Source: Pseudomonadota bacterium
GTDB lineage: Bacteria; Myxococcota_A; Polyangia; Haliangiales; Haliangiaceae
Length of the DNA: 64,000 bases
Direction: 5' to 3'
Assembly (NCBI GenBank): GCA_022360315.1
Contig: JAKSDA010000002.1
Span: forward strand, 62,001 to 126,000
The translations under genes were made by a program, and so were the position numbers. A model generated the notes under the pieces. That model was not told the origin of the DNA. It ran no database searches and worked only from the letters and a program-made list of their open reading frames with translations. Below, piece after piece: positions 50,238-60,006 of the stretch (within the stretch, counting starts at the first letter, position 1; each line of letters opens with the position of its first letter).

Positions 50238-50870
50238 CTATCGCTCGGGGGCGACTACAGCGAGTTTGTCGAAGAGCAAGGTAGTGATGTGGCGAGATAG
50301 TGCTGCCGGCTCTTTGGTGCCATCCAGGACATGAAGGTTGGCAACCGTCAGGGTCCGGAAGATCTCTCGGGCTTTGTGCAGTTCATCCTCCCGCTCGAAC
50401 AGGTCGGCGCGATCGCCTCGCTGGCGAATCCGCTGTAGACCCAGCGCCGGTTCGATATCCAGGACAATGAGGATATCCGGTGGCGGTGCGAATGCGTTTT
50501 CTCGCAGCAATCGGGCTGGCGAAAGTCCGCGTGCTCCCTGGTAGGCAACCGTGGACAGATAGTACCGATCGACCACGACGACCTTGCCCTCGGCCAGGGC
50601 CGGCGCAATGACGGTTGCAACGTGCTCGCGCCGGTCGTGCAGGAACGCCTGTAGCTCATCCTCCGCAGACATCCGTCCGCTCTGTGCCGAGGTGCGGATT
50701 TTCGCGCCCCACGAGCCGTCGGTCGGCTCCTTGGTGGCCACGAAGGGCACTCCCTGCTCGCCCAGTCGCCCGGCGAGACGTTTGACTTGCGTGGTTTTTC
50801 CAGCCCCATCAATCCCCTCGAACGCGACGAGGATTCCTCTGGTCGAAGCACGGCTCATCAGATCGTGCAT
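50238..50870 (-). CDS. tmk: Thymidylate kinase
   Basis: ATG 50870 is preferred over GTG 50885 because GAGG lies 8 bases before it. The 210-residue protein has the P-loop FEGIDGAGKTTQ near residue 18, the DRYYLSTVAYQG motif (DRY/TSP-like, near 97), and a LID region RGDRADLFERE near 150. It phosphorylates dTMP to dTDP for DNA synthesis. It is convergent with pntB. Confidence 0.92.
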   Translation of the reverse strand: MHDLMSRASTRGILVAFEGIDGAGKTTQVKRLAGRLGEQGVPFVATKEPTDGSWGAKIRTSAQSGRMSAEDELQAFLHDRREHVATVIAPALAEGKVVVVDRYYLSTVAYQGARGLSPARLLRENAFAPPPDILIVLDIEPALGLQRIRQRGDRADLFEREDELHKAREIFRTLTVANLHVLDGTKEPAALSRHITTLLFDKLAVVAPER

Positions 50871-51089
50871 AGAGTACCTCGGCACAGAGAAGAATGGGGA
50901 CGGATCATGGCGACGATGTGGCCCATGGCGTCGTCGGACGCGATGGATGCCGCGGTTGCCACGGGATCGGCAGGGGGTCGTCGAATGGTCACCAACCCCA
51001 GTATGGTCCTCGTGGTGCGCGGTGGACCCTTTTCAGCCGAATCTGTCCATCTCAGGTGGCTCTGGACGCGCACCGCTCCCAGGTGCAGG

Positions 51090-54000
51090 CTACTCGCAGA
51101 TTCGCCGCAACTGGGCGTTGAGGTCGGTGCGGCTCGGTCCGGTGATGAGGTCGGCGGGATCGGGCAGGCCATCGCTTCGCAGGATGTCGAATTCGACCCA
51201 TTTGCACGCGGCGACCTCGTGTCCGCGCGCCATCAAATGATCGGCCAGGACCAAAACGTGCCGGAATATCAGGAGTCGGATGCGCTGGACGAGCCAGTGC
51301 CGACCGGTACCGGTGATGCCACCCGCAGCAACCGCGCGGTCCAAAAAGGCGATGACCTCGGCCAGGGTAGGCGGGGCAACGTAAAGGAGGAAACGCGATA
51401 CCACTGGATCGTGGTCACTGGCCTGGACGCCAAACTCGGAGTTCACGCGCACGATGTCCACTTCAGGGCCAGCTGCCATGAGAGCATCGCTGACCAGGAT
51501 GTGATCCAGTACTTGAGCATTGCCCTCATAATTGTAGGTGTATTGCTCTTGCGGCGGCAATAGATCAATGAGATCGCTCAGGCCAGCACTGCGCAGCACA
51601 TCGACCGGGGCAGAAAACTGAAAGTCGTTGAGATCGCCGACCACCGCAACATGGGCTGCCGCATCCTCGGCCAGAATGTCGACGACGAGCTGCTTGATGG
51701 CGGTCATCTGCACCATGCGCTCGGCCTCGGAACCCAGGACCGGAGGCTGGTTGAAGCCAAAGAGCGGATCGTCGCCGCTTTTCGAGTTGTTGTGGCTGAC
51801 AATGACAAATACTTTTTTGCCCTGGAACTCGAATTCGCCAGCAATCGGCTTGCGACTGTCGACAAATTGGCTGGGATCGACCCGTCCCGGACTGATGCTC
51901 AATACCGGACCCGGCAATACCCGCGTCGCGTCGGTGGCCGATGGTGTGCCGCGGTCGATAAATGCCACCCGATCGGGCCGGAACAGAAAACCAACCCGGA
52001 TATTGCCGCCCGGTTGCCCGCCGTCCTGCAGATCCAATGGGTCGATCTGACGGTAGTCGTAGACAATGCCCGAATGCCTGGCAATGGCTTCGATCAAGAG
52101 GAGAAAACACCGGTCGGCCGCGGTTGTGCCGTCGTTGGTCGGGCCATTGTCGTCCTGCACTTCCTGCACACCGATGATATCGGGACCGTTCATGTGATCG
52201 GCGATGATCACTGCCAGATCATCAAATCGAGTACCGTCGCCCGGGTCGAGATTTTCGACATTGAGCGTGGCAACAGTCAGATGCTGGCTGTCGCCGGCCA
52301 GAAGAGTGGTCTCCTTGCGCAGTCCTCCGTCCGTGGCCACCGGTATCGGCTCGGTGGGCATGAACAAGAATTTGCCGTAATTGTAGTCGATGACTCCGAC
52401 GATCGCACCGGGAAACCGATCGCCGACATCGACGTCTTCGGGCAGTACCTGAAGAGCGTTGTTGAGCACGATCCGCTCGGGATTAAAATCGCCCGGTCGA
52501 ATCACAATGCCGCCGCGCGGGGTCAAAAGACTGGCGCCACTGCCGTTGTCGGCCACGCCGTAGATTTCCACATTGCCCGGACCTCCGCTGCCAAACACTC
52601 GATTGCCCACGACCAGGACATCGTTGACTGCTACCCGCATTCCCTCCAGGCTTTCGTAAAAATCGACACCGTCGCTGGTCGGGTCGAAACTCGCCGCCGC
52701 ATCGCTCTCGATATTGATCGTGGTTGGGCTGTCGTCGTCGATGACCTCGGTCGGCGGGACCCGGCCACCCTGACCGATGACCGCTGGCGCGGGCAGTGGG
52801 TTGCCGCTGCTCAGCACGGTCACCGACAATCCCGCACTGCCGAACTCGGTAATGGTGAGTCCGTTGGAGCGCGGTCGGTATTCCTGAATGGTGCCCGTGA
52901 CCTCGACTTCGTCGCCCACAATCGCAGTGGGCGCACTGCCAGTGTAGACCAGGATTCCGTCGGACGTGGCCAGGTCGCCGTCGCCCAGCGCATCCTGAAG
53001 GTAGAAACCATTGCCATCGACCGCAATGACAATACCGCTGGTGGTGACCTCCTGGCCGGCCAGCGGCGAGATGTGCCCGGCCCCCTGAATCTGGGCAATT
53101 CGAGCCGAAATCGGAAGCGGTCCACTACCGCCGCAGGTGTTGGCCGCACCGGCGCTGTCGTCGCTGCCAGCAGTGAAACTGCCGATCTGATAGGGCCCAC
53201 TGGTGTCGGGACAGCGATACACATGACCCGGAACATAACTGCCGTCCGGGCCAACCCGGGTGTCGCTGTACACGTGCTCACCGCTGCCCGTGGTTTCGAT
53301 CAATGCCACCGAATCCACCACGTCAGACCACGGCTCGACGTCGAGCACACCATCGTCGTCGACATCGAGGTCGTCGCCGTTGGCGCCGGTAAAATCCCGC
53401 ACCAATAGATGGGTCACATTGTCGCTGTTTTCGAAGTTGAGAGTGGTTACCAGATCGGCGCTGGCCAGAGTAAACGTGCTCTCTGCCGCGACAAAGAAAC
53501 CGTCGCCCGGAATCGACTGGCCGGTCAGAGCGGTCACATGCTCGATCACACCGCTCGCCCCCGCACCGTCGCCGATAACCACATAGGTGAGGCCGTCGAG
53601 GGCTTGCCCGGCACTGCCGCTCAGCTCGAAATACTCGTCGTTGTCGGTACTGGGCTGATCGATGCGAATCTCGTTGATGGCCAGCGCCACACAGTTGGCC
53701 GCGCCCGGCGTGTCGTTGTCGAAACTCGAGAACGGTCCGATCTCGAACGCTCCGCTGCGGTCGGGACAACGGTAGACATGGGCCGGGACATAACTGCCGT
53801 CCGGGCCGACCCGGGTGTCGCTGTACACGTGCTCGCCACCGGTGGTCGATTCGACAAGAGCCACTGAATCGACTACCTCGGACCATGGCTCGACGTCGAG
53901 CACACCGTCGTCGTCAGTATCGAGATCGTCGCCATTGCTGCCCGAAAATCCGCGCACCACGAGATGGGTGACATTGTCGCTATTCTCGAAGCCGAGGTCG

Positions 54001-54320
54001 GTGGTCAGATCGGCCGTGCCCAGGGTAAACGTGCTCTCGGCCGCGACAAAAAAGCCACTCGGCGCAACTGAAAGCCCGGTAAGCGAGGTGACGTTCTCGA
54101 TTACCCCACTGGCCGCGGCCGACGAGCCATCACCGATAACCAGGTATGTAAGATCATTGAGCGATTGGCCCGGTGTACCGGTGAGCTCGAAATACTCATC
54201 AGTGTCGGTACTCGGTTGATCGATGCGAATTTCATTGATGGCGACATCGGCCAAGACCGGCCCTTCCAGGGCCAAAACCAGCAATACTCCCAGCGGCACT
54301 GCACAACGGATAAACGACAT
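51090..54320 (-). CDS. Large secreted endonuclease/exonuclease/phosphatase-family protein
   Basis: The 1076-residue protein starts at ATG 54320 after GGAGTAGGGG and has a Sec signal peptide (hydrophobic core residues 6-20, cleavage near VLA). Two repeats of about 190 residues follow (about 25-212 and 213-400), each opening with INEIRIDQPSTDxDEYFEL, a lamin-tail-like start, and each with VGPDGSYVP. Residues 410-510 form an OB-like YhcR-type segment. From about 690 there is an EEP fold: LTVATLNVENLDPG, DIIGVQEVQDDNG, VAVVGDLNDFQ and SDHDPVV, the metal and phosphodiester active-site motifs. The last 60 residues are helical and may be a FIMAH-like module. This fits a secreted nuclease with adhesive N-terminal repeats. 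Confidence 0.88.
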   Translation of the reverse strand: MSFIRCAVPLGVLLVLALEGPVLADVAINEIRIDQPSTDTDEYFELTGTPGQSLNDLTYLVIGDGSSAAASGVIENVTSLTGLSVAPSGFFVAAESTFTLGTADLTTDLGFENSDNVTHLVVRGFSGSNGDDLDTDDDGVLDVEPWSEVVDSVALVESTTGGEHVYSDTRVGPDGSYVPAHVYRCPDRSGAFEIGPFSSFDNDTPGAANCVALAINEIRIDQPSTDNDEYFELSGSAGQALDGLTYVVIGDGAGASGVIEHVTALTGQSIPGDGFFVAAESTFTLASADLVTTLNFENSDNVTHLLVRDFTGANGDDLDVDDDGVLDVEPWSDVVDSVALIETTGSGEHVYSDTRVGPDGSYVPGHVYRCPDTSGPYQIGSFTAGSDDSAGAANTCGGSGPLPISARIAQIQGAGHISPLAGQEVTTSGIVIAVDGNGFYLQDALGDGDLATSDGILVYTGSAPTAIVGDEVEVTGTIQEYRPRSNGLTITEFGSAGLSVTVLSSGNPLPAPAVIGQGGRVPPTEVIDDDSPTTINIESDAAASFDPTSDGVDFYESLEGMRVAVNDVLVVGNRVFGSGGPGNVEIYGVADNGSGASLLTPRGGIVIRPGDFNPERIVLNNALQVLPEDVDVGDRFPGAIVGVIDYNYGKFLFMPTEPIPVATDGGLRKETTLLAGDSQHLTVATLNVENLDPGDGTRFDDLAVIIADHMNGPDIIGVQEVQDDNGPTNDGTTAADRCFLLLIEAIARHSGIVYDYRQIDPLDLQDGGQPGGNIRVGFLFRPDRVAFIDRGTPSATDATRVLPGPVLSISPGRVDPSQFVDSRKPIAGEFEFQGKKVFVIVSHNNSKSGDDPLFGFNQPPVLGSEAERMVQMTAIKQLVVDILAEDAAAHVAVVGDLNDFQFSAPVDVLRSAGLSDLIDLLPPQEQYTYNYEGNAQVLDHILVSDALMAAGPEVDIVRVNSEFGVQASDHDPVVSRFLLYVAPPTLAEVIAFLDRAVAAGGITGTGRHWLVQRIRLLIFRHVLVLADHLMARGHEVAACKWVEFDILRSDGLPDPADLITGPSRTDLNAQLRRICE

Positions 54321-54538
54321 AATACCCCTACTCCAGACTTTGTAGTACTCGATGAAACCTCAACCAAGATATAGAATGGTAAGTTAAACGTATACCATTA
54401 TTGTATGTACTTTTGGTGACATTTTATGTTTGCCGGACAACCTGAATCAGTAAAATCGTACACTGTCGGGCCCGCACACGGCGCCGAAACCGCTGTAAGC
54501 GGTATTTCACCGGTGACACCGTGCTGTCTCTTTCTGAT

Positions 54539-55753
54539 TCAGCTGTCGGGTCCGGGCAGGGCGACTCGACTGGCGTCGTACCGGGCGATTCGATCGAGCT
54601 GTCGCCGGTGGATCGAGGCCGGTGTCATGGCGAAGAGACGATCGCGCAGCCATCGCGCGGCCGGGTTTTCCCATTGAAACATCCGCCCGAGCCGCCGCGA
54701 CAAACCGGTGATCATGGTGGTGCGCTCGACGCGGGCCGCCTCGTAGGCGGCCAGCGCAGCGCCGAGATCGCCCCGTTCGGTCACCGCCCGGGCGAGCACG
54801 ATGCTGTCCTCGATGGCCATGGCTGCGCCCTGGCCGAGATTGGGCGTGGTGGCATGGGCGGCGTCGCCGACCAGAGTCACCCGGCCTCGGGTCCATGTCG
54901 TGCGCGGTGGACGGTCGAGGATGTCGTTGTGCAGAATGGCGGTGTCGGGAGTTGACTCGATGATTTCGGGAACCTGGAATTGCCAGCCGGCAAATCGCTG
55001 AAGGAGCCGCTTTTTGCGCGCCCCTGGCGGGTCGCTGTTGCCGCGTTTGGCATTGGCCGTGGCGTACCAGTAAATGCGCTGGCCGCCGATCGGAACGATG
55101 CCAAAACGCTGTCCACGCCCCCATATTTCGCCGCTGTGGCCAGCGACGTCGGCTGCTGGCGCGGTGATTCCGCGCCAGCAGGTATATCCGGCGTAGCGCG
55201 GTGCTTCATCGCCCCACAGCTGGGCGCGGATGACCGAGTGAATCCCGTCGGCGCCGATCAACAGCGCGCCGCGCTCATCGGCGCGATCGGCAAAGTGCGC
55301 GGTCACACCACTGTCGTCCTGGTCGAATCCGGTGCATCGGGCTGCCAGCGTAACCGTTGTTCCGGGCAGGGCATCAAACAGCGTTTGCTGCAATTCGGCG
55401 CGGTGAATGGCCAGTATCTCCGGCATGGCCAGGTCTTTGCCCGGTCCGTGTGGGTCAAGGCGCGAGATGATCTTGCCGCGGTCGGTGCCGATCATGCCGC
55501 CGCGGGCGCGATGACCCAGCTCGCGCAGTCGTTCGAGCACACCCAGCCTGGCCAGGACCACGGTCGCGTTGCTCCACAGAGTGATCCCGGCCCCGACCTC
55601 GTTGAGCTCGGCGGCCTGCTCGAAGACCCGGACATCGCAGCCCGCACGCCAAAGGGCGATCGCTGCAGTCAAGCCGGCAATTCCTCCGCCGATGACGATG
55701 ATGCGAGGCGAGCTACCTCGACGCGAGTCACCGTGCGGGAAAGATCTGGCCAT
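54539..55753 (-). CDS. FAD-dependent monooxygenase
   Basis: ATG 55753 gives 404 residues. The N-terminus is a classic Rossmann fold with GGGIAGL (near residue 23), followed by an Arg-rich FAD contact, LLIGADGIHSVIR (DG motif) and GDAAHATTPNLGQGAAMAIED (GD motif). This is the class A flavoprotein hydroxylase family (salicylate hydroxylase, zeaxanthin epoxidase, FAD urate hydroxylase); the substrate is not decidable. It lies 20 bases downstream of the DUF4350 gene on the same strand and may be its co-transcribed partner. Upstream of 54539 on the minus-strand 3' side, 54321-54538 is AT-rich DNA with GGTATACG...CTTACC-type symmetry upstream of the nuclease. Confidence 0.85.
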   Translation of the reverse strand: MARSFPHGDSRRGSSPRIIVIGGGIAGLTAAIALWRAGCDVRVFEQAAELNEVGAGITLWSNATVVLARLGVLERLRELGHRARGGMIGTDRGKIISRLDPHGPGKDLAMPEILAIHRAELQQTLFDALPGTTVTLAARCTGFDQDDSGVTAHFADRADERGALLIGADGIHSVIRAQLWGDEAPRYAGYTCWRGITAPAADVAGHSGEIWGRGQRFGIVPIGGQRIYWYATANAKRGNSDPPGARKKRLLQRFAGWQFQVPEIIESTPDTAILHNDILDRPPRTTWTRGRVTLVGDAAHATTPNLGQGAAMAIEDSIVLARAVTERGDLGAALAAYEAARVERTTMITGLSRRLGRMFQWENPAARWLRDRLFAMTPASIHRRQLDRIARYDASRVALPGPDS

Positions 55754-55773
55754 CGCGCCTGTGCCCCGTCGAC

Positions 55774-57129
55774 TCACGGGATCGCTCGGTCCGAGGCGCG
55801 GAAAAACTCGCCGGCGTCGCGCTCGAGTCGCTCGAACTCGCGCTGCGACAAGTAGCCCGAACTCCACGGCGAGGCCGCCTGGCTTCGACTCGGCAGTGGC
55901 TTGATGCGGCGGAGCAGCCGGTCCAGGGCGCGCGCCGCGTCGCGTCCGCTGGCCCGGTCCACGCTCTCGAGCAGCGACGCCTCGCTGTGCGAATGGAGCG
56001 GATCTCGCTCGCCGAGGATGCGGGACAGACGCGCGTTGACCGTGTCGCGGATAACCGCGGCGGGCAAGAGGTAATTGCCGCGGGGGCTTTTCTGATCGTG
56101 CTGGCCGACGATCTCTTCGAAGCTGCCCGCCGACAGGGTCGGGGCCAGAGAATAGGCCCGGGTCCAGGAGCCGTCGAATAGGGTCTTGCGGCCGAGCGGC
56201 AGCGAAAGCACGACCAACACGCCGACCACGATGGCCAGGATCAGGGCGACAGCGATCATGCCGGGGGTGGTGAGCAAATAGTCGTTGCACTCGTCCAGCC
56301 AGCGATTGAACTCGCTCAGAATGTTCGACATGGTGCCGCTGACCGTGCCGTCGTCGAGTCCGCCCGTGGGCTCGCCATACATGTCGAAATTGCCGGCCAG
56401 CACGATCAGGCGGCGATTGTCCTTGCCCGCCGACAAAAAACGCAGGGCGTTGACCGCGAATTGCAGATTGCCCTCGAACTGCAGCATCCGGTTGATAAAG
56501 ACGCTGGGATCTGACGAAACCACAAATCGGCCGCGACCGAGCCCGCCGGCGGCGATGATTCCCTCACCCGGGCCAAAGCCAAACACCACGTCGGGACCGC
56601 GGACCCGGGTCAAAACGGCCGGGTGATTGGTGGCCAGTTCGGCAACCCCCGCGGCCAGAGGATGACCGGGAAGGAGCGGCCTGGCCATGGGCACGAACGA
56701 CAGCTCGCGATAAAAGCGCTCGGCCCCGACGCCCATGGCAGGGTCGCGCAGCATGCCCAGGCGGCCGAGCGCCTCGGTCGAATCGCCGAAATCATCGGCC
56801 AGGAACAAAAGCCCGCCATTGCGGACAAATGCCGCCATATGGCCGGGATCGAGGCGGCCTTTTGGATAGAGGATGAACAGAATGTCGTCCGAATCCAGGT
56901 CCTCCCAGTCGATATTGCTGATCGCTTCGACTCTGAGCCCCAGGCCCTTGGCCACGGCATGGAGCGTGTGAAGGCCGTTCCAGCGCTCGCTGTCGGTGTC
57001 GTAATCACCGGTATCCTCGCTCGCCGAGGTCGACTGGCCGACCTGACCGCGGGCCGACGGAACCGCCACAACTGTCATGGCCAGGACCAGTGTGGCGGTC
57101 CGTGACGATGGGCAATCGAGCCACTTCAC
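55774..57129 (-). CDS. DUF4350 membrane protein
   Basis: The 451-residue protein has a signal peptide or N-terminal anchor (hydrophobic residues 12-25), a periplasmic domain of the DUF4350 type (GxxLFLADDFGDSTEALGRLG-like segment, and an AAGGLGRGRFVVSSDPS block), one membrane helix near residue 295 and a cytoplasmic Arg-rich tail. Proteins with DUF4350 resemble GldG/ABC auxiliary domains and sit often near MoxR and DUF58 genes. The start GTG 57129 is one base away from the stop of the roadblock gene, so it is in the same operon. Function is unknown. Confidence 0.8.
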   Translation of the reverse strand: MKWLDCPSSRTATLVLAMTVVAVPSARGQVGQSTSASEDTGDYDTDSERWNGLHTLHAVAKGLGLRVEAISNIDWEDLDSDDILFILYPKGRLDPGHMAAFVRNGGLLFLADDFGDSTEALGRLGMLRDPAMGVGAERFYRELSFVPMARPLLPGHPLAAGVAELATNHPAVLTRVRGPDVVFGFGPGEGIIAAGGLGRGRFVVSSDPSVFINRMLQFEGNLQFAVNALRFLSAGKDNRRLIVLAGNFDMYGEPTGGLDDGTVSGTMSNILSEFNRWLDECNDYLLTTPGMIAVALILAIVVGVLVVLSLPLGRKTLFDGSWTRAYSLAPTLSAGSFEEIVGQHDQKSPRGNYLLPAAVIRDTVNARLSRILGERDPLHSHSEASLLESVDRASGRDAARALDRLLRRIKPLPSRSQAASPWSSGYLSQREFERLERDAGEFFRASDRAIP

Positions 57130-57130
57130 G

Positions 57131-57496
57131 TCAGCTCATCTCCCGGCGCAGATCGTGGGCAGCGCGGCTGATCGCGGTGATCGCCAGGGCGAGCGGGGCC
57201 GGCGATCCCACGGCCATGAGTGCGTAGTAGCCCTCGTCGACCGCATGAACCAGAATGTTGAGATCGGTGTGCTCGAGCATGACCAGCTGGGCCTCGCCGA
57301 AGTGACACGTGGTCAGCGCGGCCTGGATGTGGGCCATGAGCACACCGTAATGGGCGGTGAAGATGGCCCACTCCTGGGGATCGTGGTCCGAAAAATAGTC
57401 GACCATCTCGCCGTCGGACGCGGCAAACGCGCCGCCGATGGCTCCTGGCGTGCTCTCGACCGCAACGCGCAGGATTTCGGAAAACGGGGTCGACAT
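57131..57496 (-). CDS. Roadblock/LC7 domain protein
   Basis: ATG 57496 is chosen over the in-frame TTG one codon upstream, because it overlaps the stop of the PpiC-like gene (TGATG). The 121-residue protein has the alpha-beta fold of roadblock/LC7 proteins: ILRVAVESTPGAIGGAFAASDGEMV at the start and an LVMLEHTDLNILVHAVDEGYYALMAV core. MglB of myxobacteria, a GAP for the Ras-like GTPase MglA in polarity and motility, belongs to this fold. No GTPase is next to it here, so the partner is unknown. Confidence 0.8.
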   Translation of the reverse strand: MSTPFSEILRVAVESTPGAIGGAFAASDGEMVDYFSDHDPQEWAIFTAHYGVLMAHIQAALTTCHFGEAQLVMLEHTDLNILVHAVDEGYYALMAVGSPAPLALAITAISRAAHDLRREMS

Positions 57497-58590
57497 CAAG
57501 GCCCCTCACTCGGTGCAAAACGACGGGCGTCCTCGTCGGCCTGATGTCGTTCCAGAACGTCGGCATGGACCTCGACTCGCTTGCCCTTGCCCAGCGCGCT
57601 CGACCAGGCCAGATATTCTCTTCGCCGCACGATGAGAAAGAGTTCTTCTTTGGCGTCGTCCAGACGTTTGTCGATCGCGGGATCGATCGCGGTGAGCAAG
57701 ATGACGTCCCAACCCCACCTGGTTCGGGTCGGCGGCGAGACCATCCCGACCTCGGGGATGGCAAAGGCCGCGGCGGCAAATGGCTCGACAGCTCCCCGGT
57801 GGTATGGCGGCTGATGAACCCGCGGAAACGCAAACGGCTCGCCGATCTGAATCGTGCGGTCGCCGGCGACCTCCCTGGCGATGCGTTGAAACTCCTCTTC
57901 GGTAAGCCCTCGTTTGTCGGCCAGAGCCGTGTAGATCTCGTCGGCCAGGGCGCGGGCTGCGCCATCCTCGGCCGACCCCTCCGCAGCGTTTTCGGCCCCG
58001 GCCCGGGCATACCGGGTGTGGCGATAGATCGGCCGATAGTAGCGGCGCTGGCGGTGCTTGTTGTACAGCTCTTCGAGCAGGGCGCGATCAGTGCCGTCGG
58101 GGTCGGGAAAACGGGCGGTGAAGTACTCGTCGATAAAGCGCCGCACCAGCTCGTTCTTCCCGGCTTGCACTACCTCGGGATGGCGGCCCAACCCGCGCGC
58201 CTGCGCCTCTTGGGCCAGCAGCTCGAAATCGATGCACTGGGCCAGGGCCGCGCGTCGATCGAGATGGTGAAAAGCCGCCTGTCTGGCCACGCAGTCGCCG
58301 TAGATGGGCACTCCGTTGACCTCGGCCACGACCTGGCGAGTACCTGCCCGTTCGGACAAAAAGGCCGTGGAATGGTCGGTCTCCTGTGTGCTATGGGTGG
58401 CTGTCGGGTCACCGCATGCACTGGCGCAGAGCGCGTACAGAACCAGCGCCCAGCTCGATACAGCCTCTCTCGAACCAGGTGAGACCGCCCGGTATCGGAC
58501 CGGAACCGGCCGGGCCAGCACAATCGCCGGGGGCGTTCTGGTGAAACACCGCGCTGTGCTGCAGCCATGTCTCGACTGGGGGTTGTGCAT
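57496..58590 (-). CDS. PpiC/SurA-like lipoprotein
   Basis: The listed start ATG 58590 gives 364 residues; a GTG at 58521 would give a shorter N-terminal tail. A hydrophobic stretch ends in ASACG, a lipobox. The rest resembles peptidyl-prolyl isomerase-like chaperones of the SurA/PpiC type: a VVAEVNGVPIYGDCVARQ start (SurA N-domain-like), helical middle region, and a C-terminal part with a WGWDVILLTAIDPA segment that fits parvulin ends. A complete parvulin active site cannot be confirmed. It might help fold outer-membrane or surface proteins. Its stop overlaps the roadblock gene start. Confidence 0.7.
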   Translation of the reverse strand: MHNPQSRHGCSTARCFTRTPPAIVLARPVPVRYRAVSPGSREAVSSWALVLYALCASACGDPTATHSTQETDHSTAFLSERAGTRQVVAEVNGVPIYGDCVARQAAFHHLDRRAALAQCIDFELLAQEAQARGLGRHPEVVQAGKNELVRRFIDEYFTARFPDPDGTDRALLEELYNKHRQRRYYRPIYRHTRYARAGAENAAEGSAEDGAARALADEIYTALADKRGLTEEEFQRIAREVAGDRTIQIGEPFAFPRVHQPPYHRGAVEPFAAAAFAIPEVGMVSPPTRTRWGWDVILLTAIDPAIDKRLDDAKEELFLIVRRREYLAWSSALGKGKRVEVHADVLERHQADEDARRFAPSEGP

Positions 58591-58599
58591 CGCGTCTGC

Positions 58600-58788
58600 T
58601 CAATCCTTTTGAATCAGTGCCAGCCTCGCCATCTCCTTGCCGACAGAGATGACCGACAATCCGATGAACATCAGGATGACCGCAGCGACATAGTCGCGTC
58701 GGGCCAGGTACCCGATGCACTCGCGAAAGAACACGATACTCCCGCCGATGAGCAAGATGGCCAGAATTTCGTACAAATAGCGCCGCAT
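58600..58788 (-). CDS. Small two-helix membrane protein
   Basis: ATG 58788 follows GAAGGAG by 5 bases. The 62-residue product has two hydrophobic helices, EILAILLIGGSIVFF and YVAAVILMFIGLSVISVG, joined by a short charged turn. No family is known to me. It lies 10 bases after the larger membrane protein gene and 9 bases before the PpiC-like gene, so it probably belongs to the same operon. Confidence 0.75.
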   Translation of the reverse strand: MRRYLYEILAILLIGGSIVFFRECIGYLARRDYVAAVILMFIGLSVISVGKEMARLALIQKD

Positions 58789-58798
58789 GGGGACTCCT

Positions 58799-59575
58799 TC
58801 ACGTGCAGCGGCCAAAAAACAGAAGCAGCATGAAGCCGAAGGCGCACGCCACACCGACAAAGAACACCGGCTGCGGCTTGCCCCGTCTGGCCAGGGAGCG
58901 AGTGAGGGCGAGTGCGGCGACCAGATCGCGATCGCCGGCGCGGTGCTGCTTGAGCACGCCCAGGACAAACGAGTTAAAAATGACCACCCAGGCCACGATG
59001 ACGCTGAGATTGAGCACAGTGGTCATCGGCGCGACCCGGCCGGGAAACATCTGGCGCAAGAACGCCTCGCAGGTCTTGTCGAAGTTGACCGTGTAGAGGA
59101 GTATGGCGGGAAACAGCACCGAAATGATGGTCAGGGTGCGGTACATGCGGAAACGTCGGCGCCAGCGCGGTGGCGTCGGATGGCGCGAAGAGGCCATGGG
59201 GCGGACATTTTCGGGCGGCGGTGGTTCGTAGAACGAGGTGAAGAACGACACGCCGAAGAGATAGGCGATCAATCCGATGGACACGACGACAAATCGCACC
59301 GATCCGTAGACGTGGATGCTCATGATCTGAGGCGAGAGGGCTACGGGCAGCATCAGCGCCGAGGGGAACAAGAGCAAAAGGACCGTCTCGTTGCGCCGCC
59401 ACAGACCGGCCGCCAGGGCAACCAGCGGCAAGCTGGCGACCAAAATGTCGCCGGTGGCGCGGAAACTACCCACAAAAAAACCCGGGAGCACCACGATGGA
59501 GACCCATATATTGATGCCCAGAGCAAGGGCGACCGCGTCTGCAAACGTACGCCATCGCTTGGGGTGGGCCAACAC
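58799..59575 (-). CDS. Membrane protein of unknown function
   Basis: About 258 residues. The start is uncertain: GTG 59575 has GGGAG at good spacing; GTG 59584 and 59608 are alternatives. About six hydrophobic segments are visible, with a charged Pro/Arg-rich cytoplasmic loop between the third and fourth (PPPPENVRP...PRWRRRFRM). The family is not recognised. It leads the minus-strand operon that includes the 62-residue protein, PpiC-like, roadblock and DUF4350 proteins. Confidence 0.65.
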   Translation of the reverse strand: MLAHPKRWRTFADAVALALGINIWVSIVVLPGFFVGSFRATGDILVASLPLVALAAGLWRRNETVLLLLFPSALMLPVALSPQIMSIHVYGSVRFVVVSIGLIAYLFGVSFFTSFYEPPPPENVRPMASSRHPTPPRWRRRFRMYRTLTIISVLFPAILLYTVNFDKTCEAFLRQMFPGRVAPMTTVLNLSVIVAWVVIFNSFVLGVLKQHRAGDRDLVAALALTRSLARRGKPQPVFFVGVACAFGFMLLLFFGRCT

Positions 59576-59608
59576 ACCGTTCACTCCCGCGATGCTAGCA
59601 CACCCCAC

Positions 59609-60006
59609 AGGAACCAGCTATTCTCCCGAAATGACCGGGGTCTTGAGACCATAGTCCCGGTCTCACGTCGCCCGCCCGGCGGGCTCGATGGGCAGTTTGC
59701 CTCGATCGGGAGAGAGCTGGGGCGACCGGGCTGGCTGTCCGGGGTTCCTGCCGACGCGCTGTGTCATCGACCGTACGAGACCTTATCGGGGAGGCAGCGG
59801 CCGGTCGCACTTGTCGATGGTTGCGATGGGTCCGGCGACCGTGCGATGGTTGGAGCGCCGGGTTGGGTTCTGTAACGATCGGACGGCGGGATACAATCTC
59901 AGTGCAACGCAGAAGGCACATAACCGCACCTGGACAGAACTCGTTAGCGTCAACAACTCGTCTATAGAACCGGTAATAGACGTATCGAAACACAAAGGAA
60001 TTGGCC
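59609..60006. other. 398-bp region between divergent genes
   Basis: No gene is seen. A nested inverted repeat lies at 59633-59662 (GACCGGG...CCCGGTC around GGTCTTGAGACC). TACAAT at 59892-59897 could be a -10 element for the 127-residue gene, but no convincing -35 box was found at the right distance. Confidence 0.45.

Noticed and set aside
37893..58500. 16-base identity between the region before the kinase and the PpiC-like gene
   Set aside because: One such match is expected by chance in 64 kb; flanks do not match.
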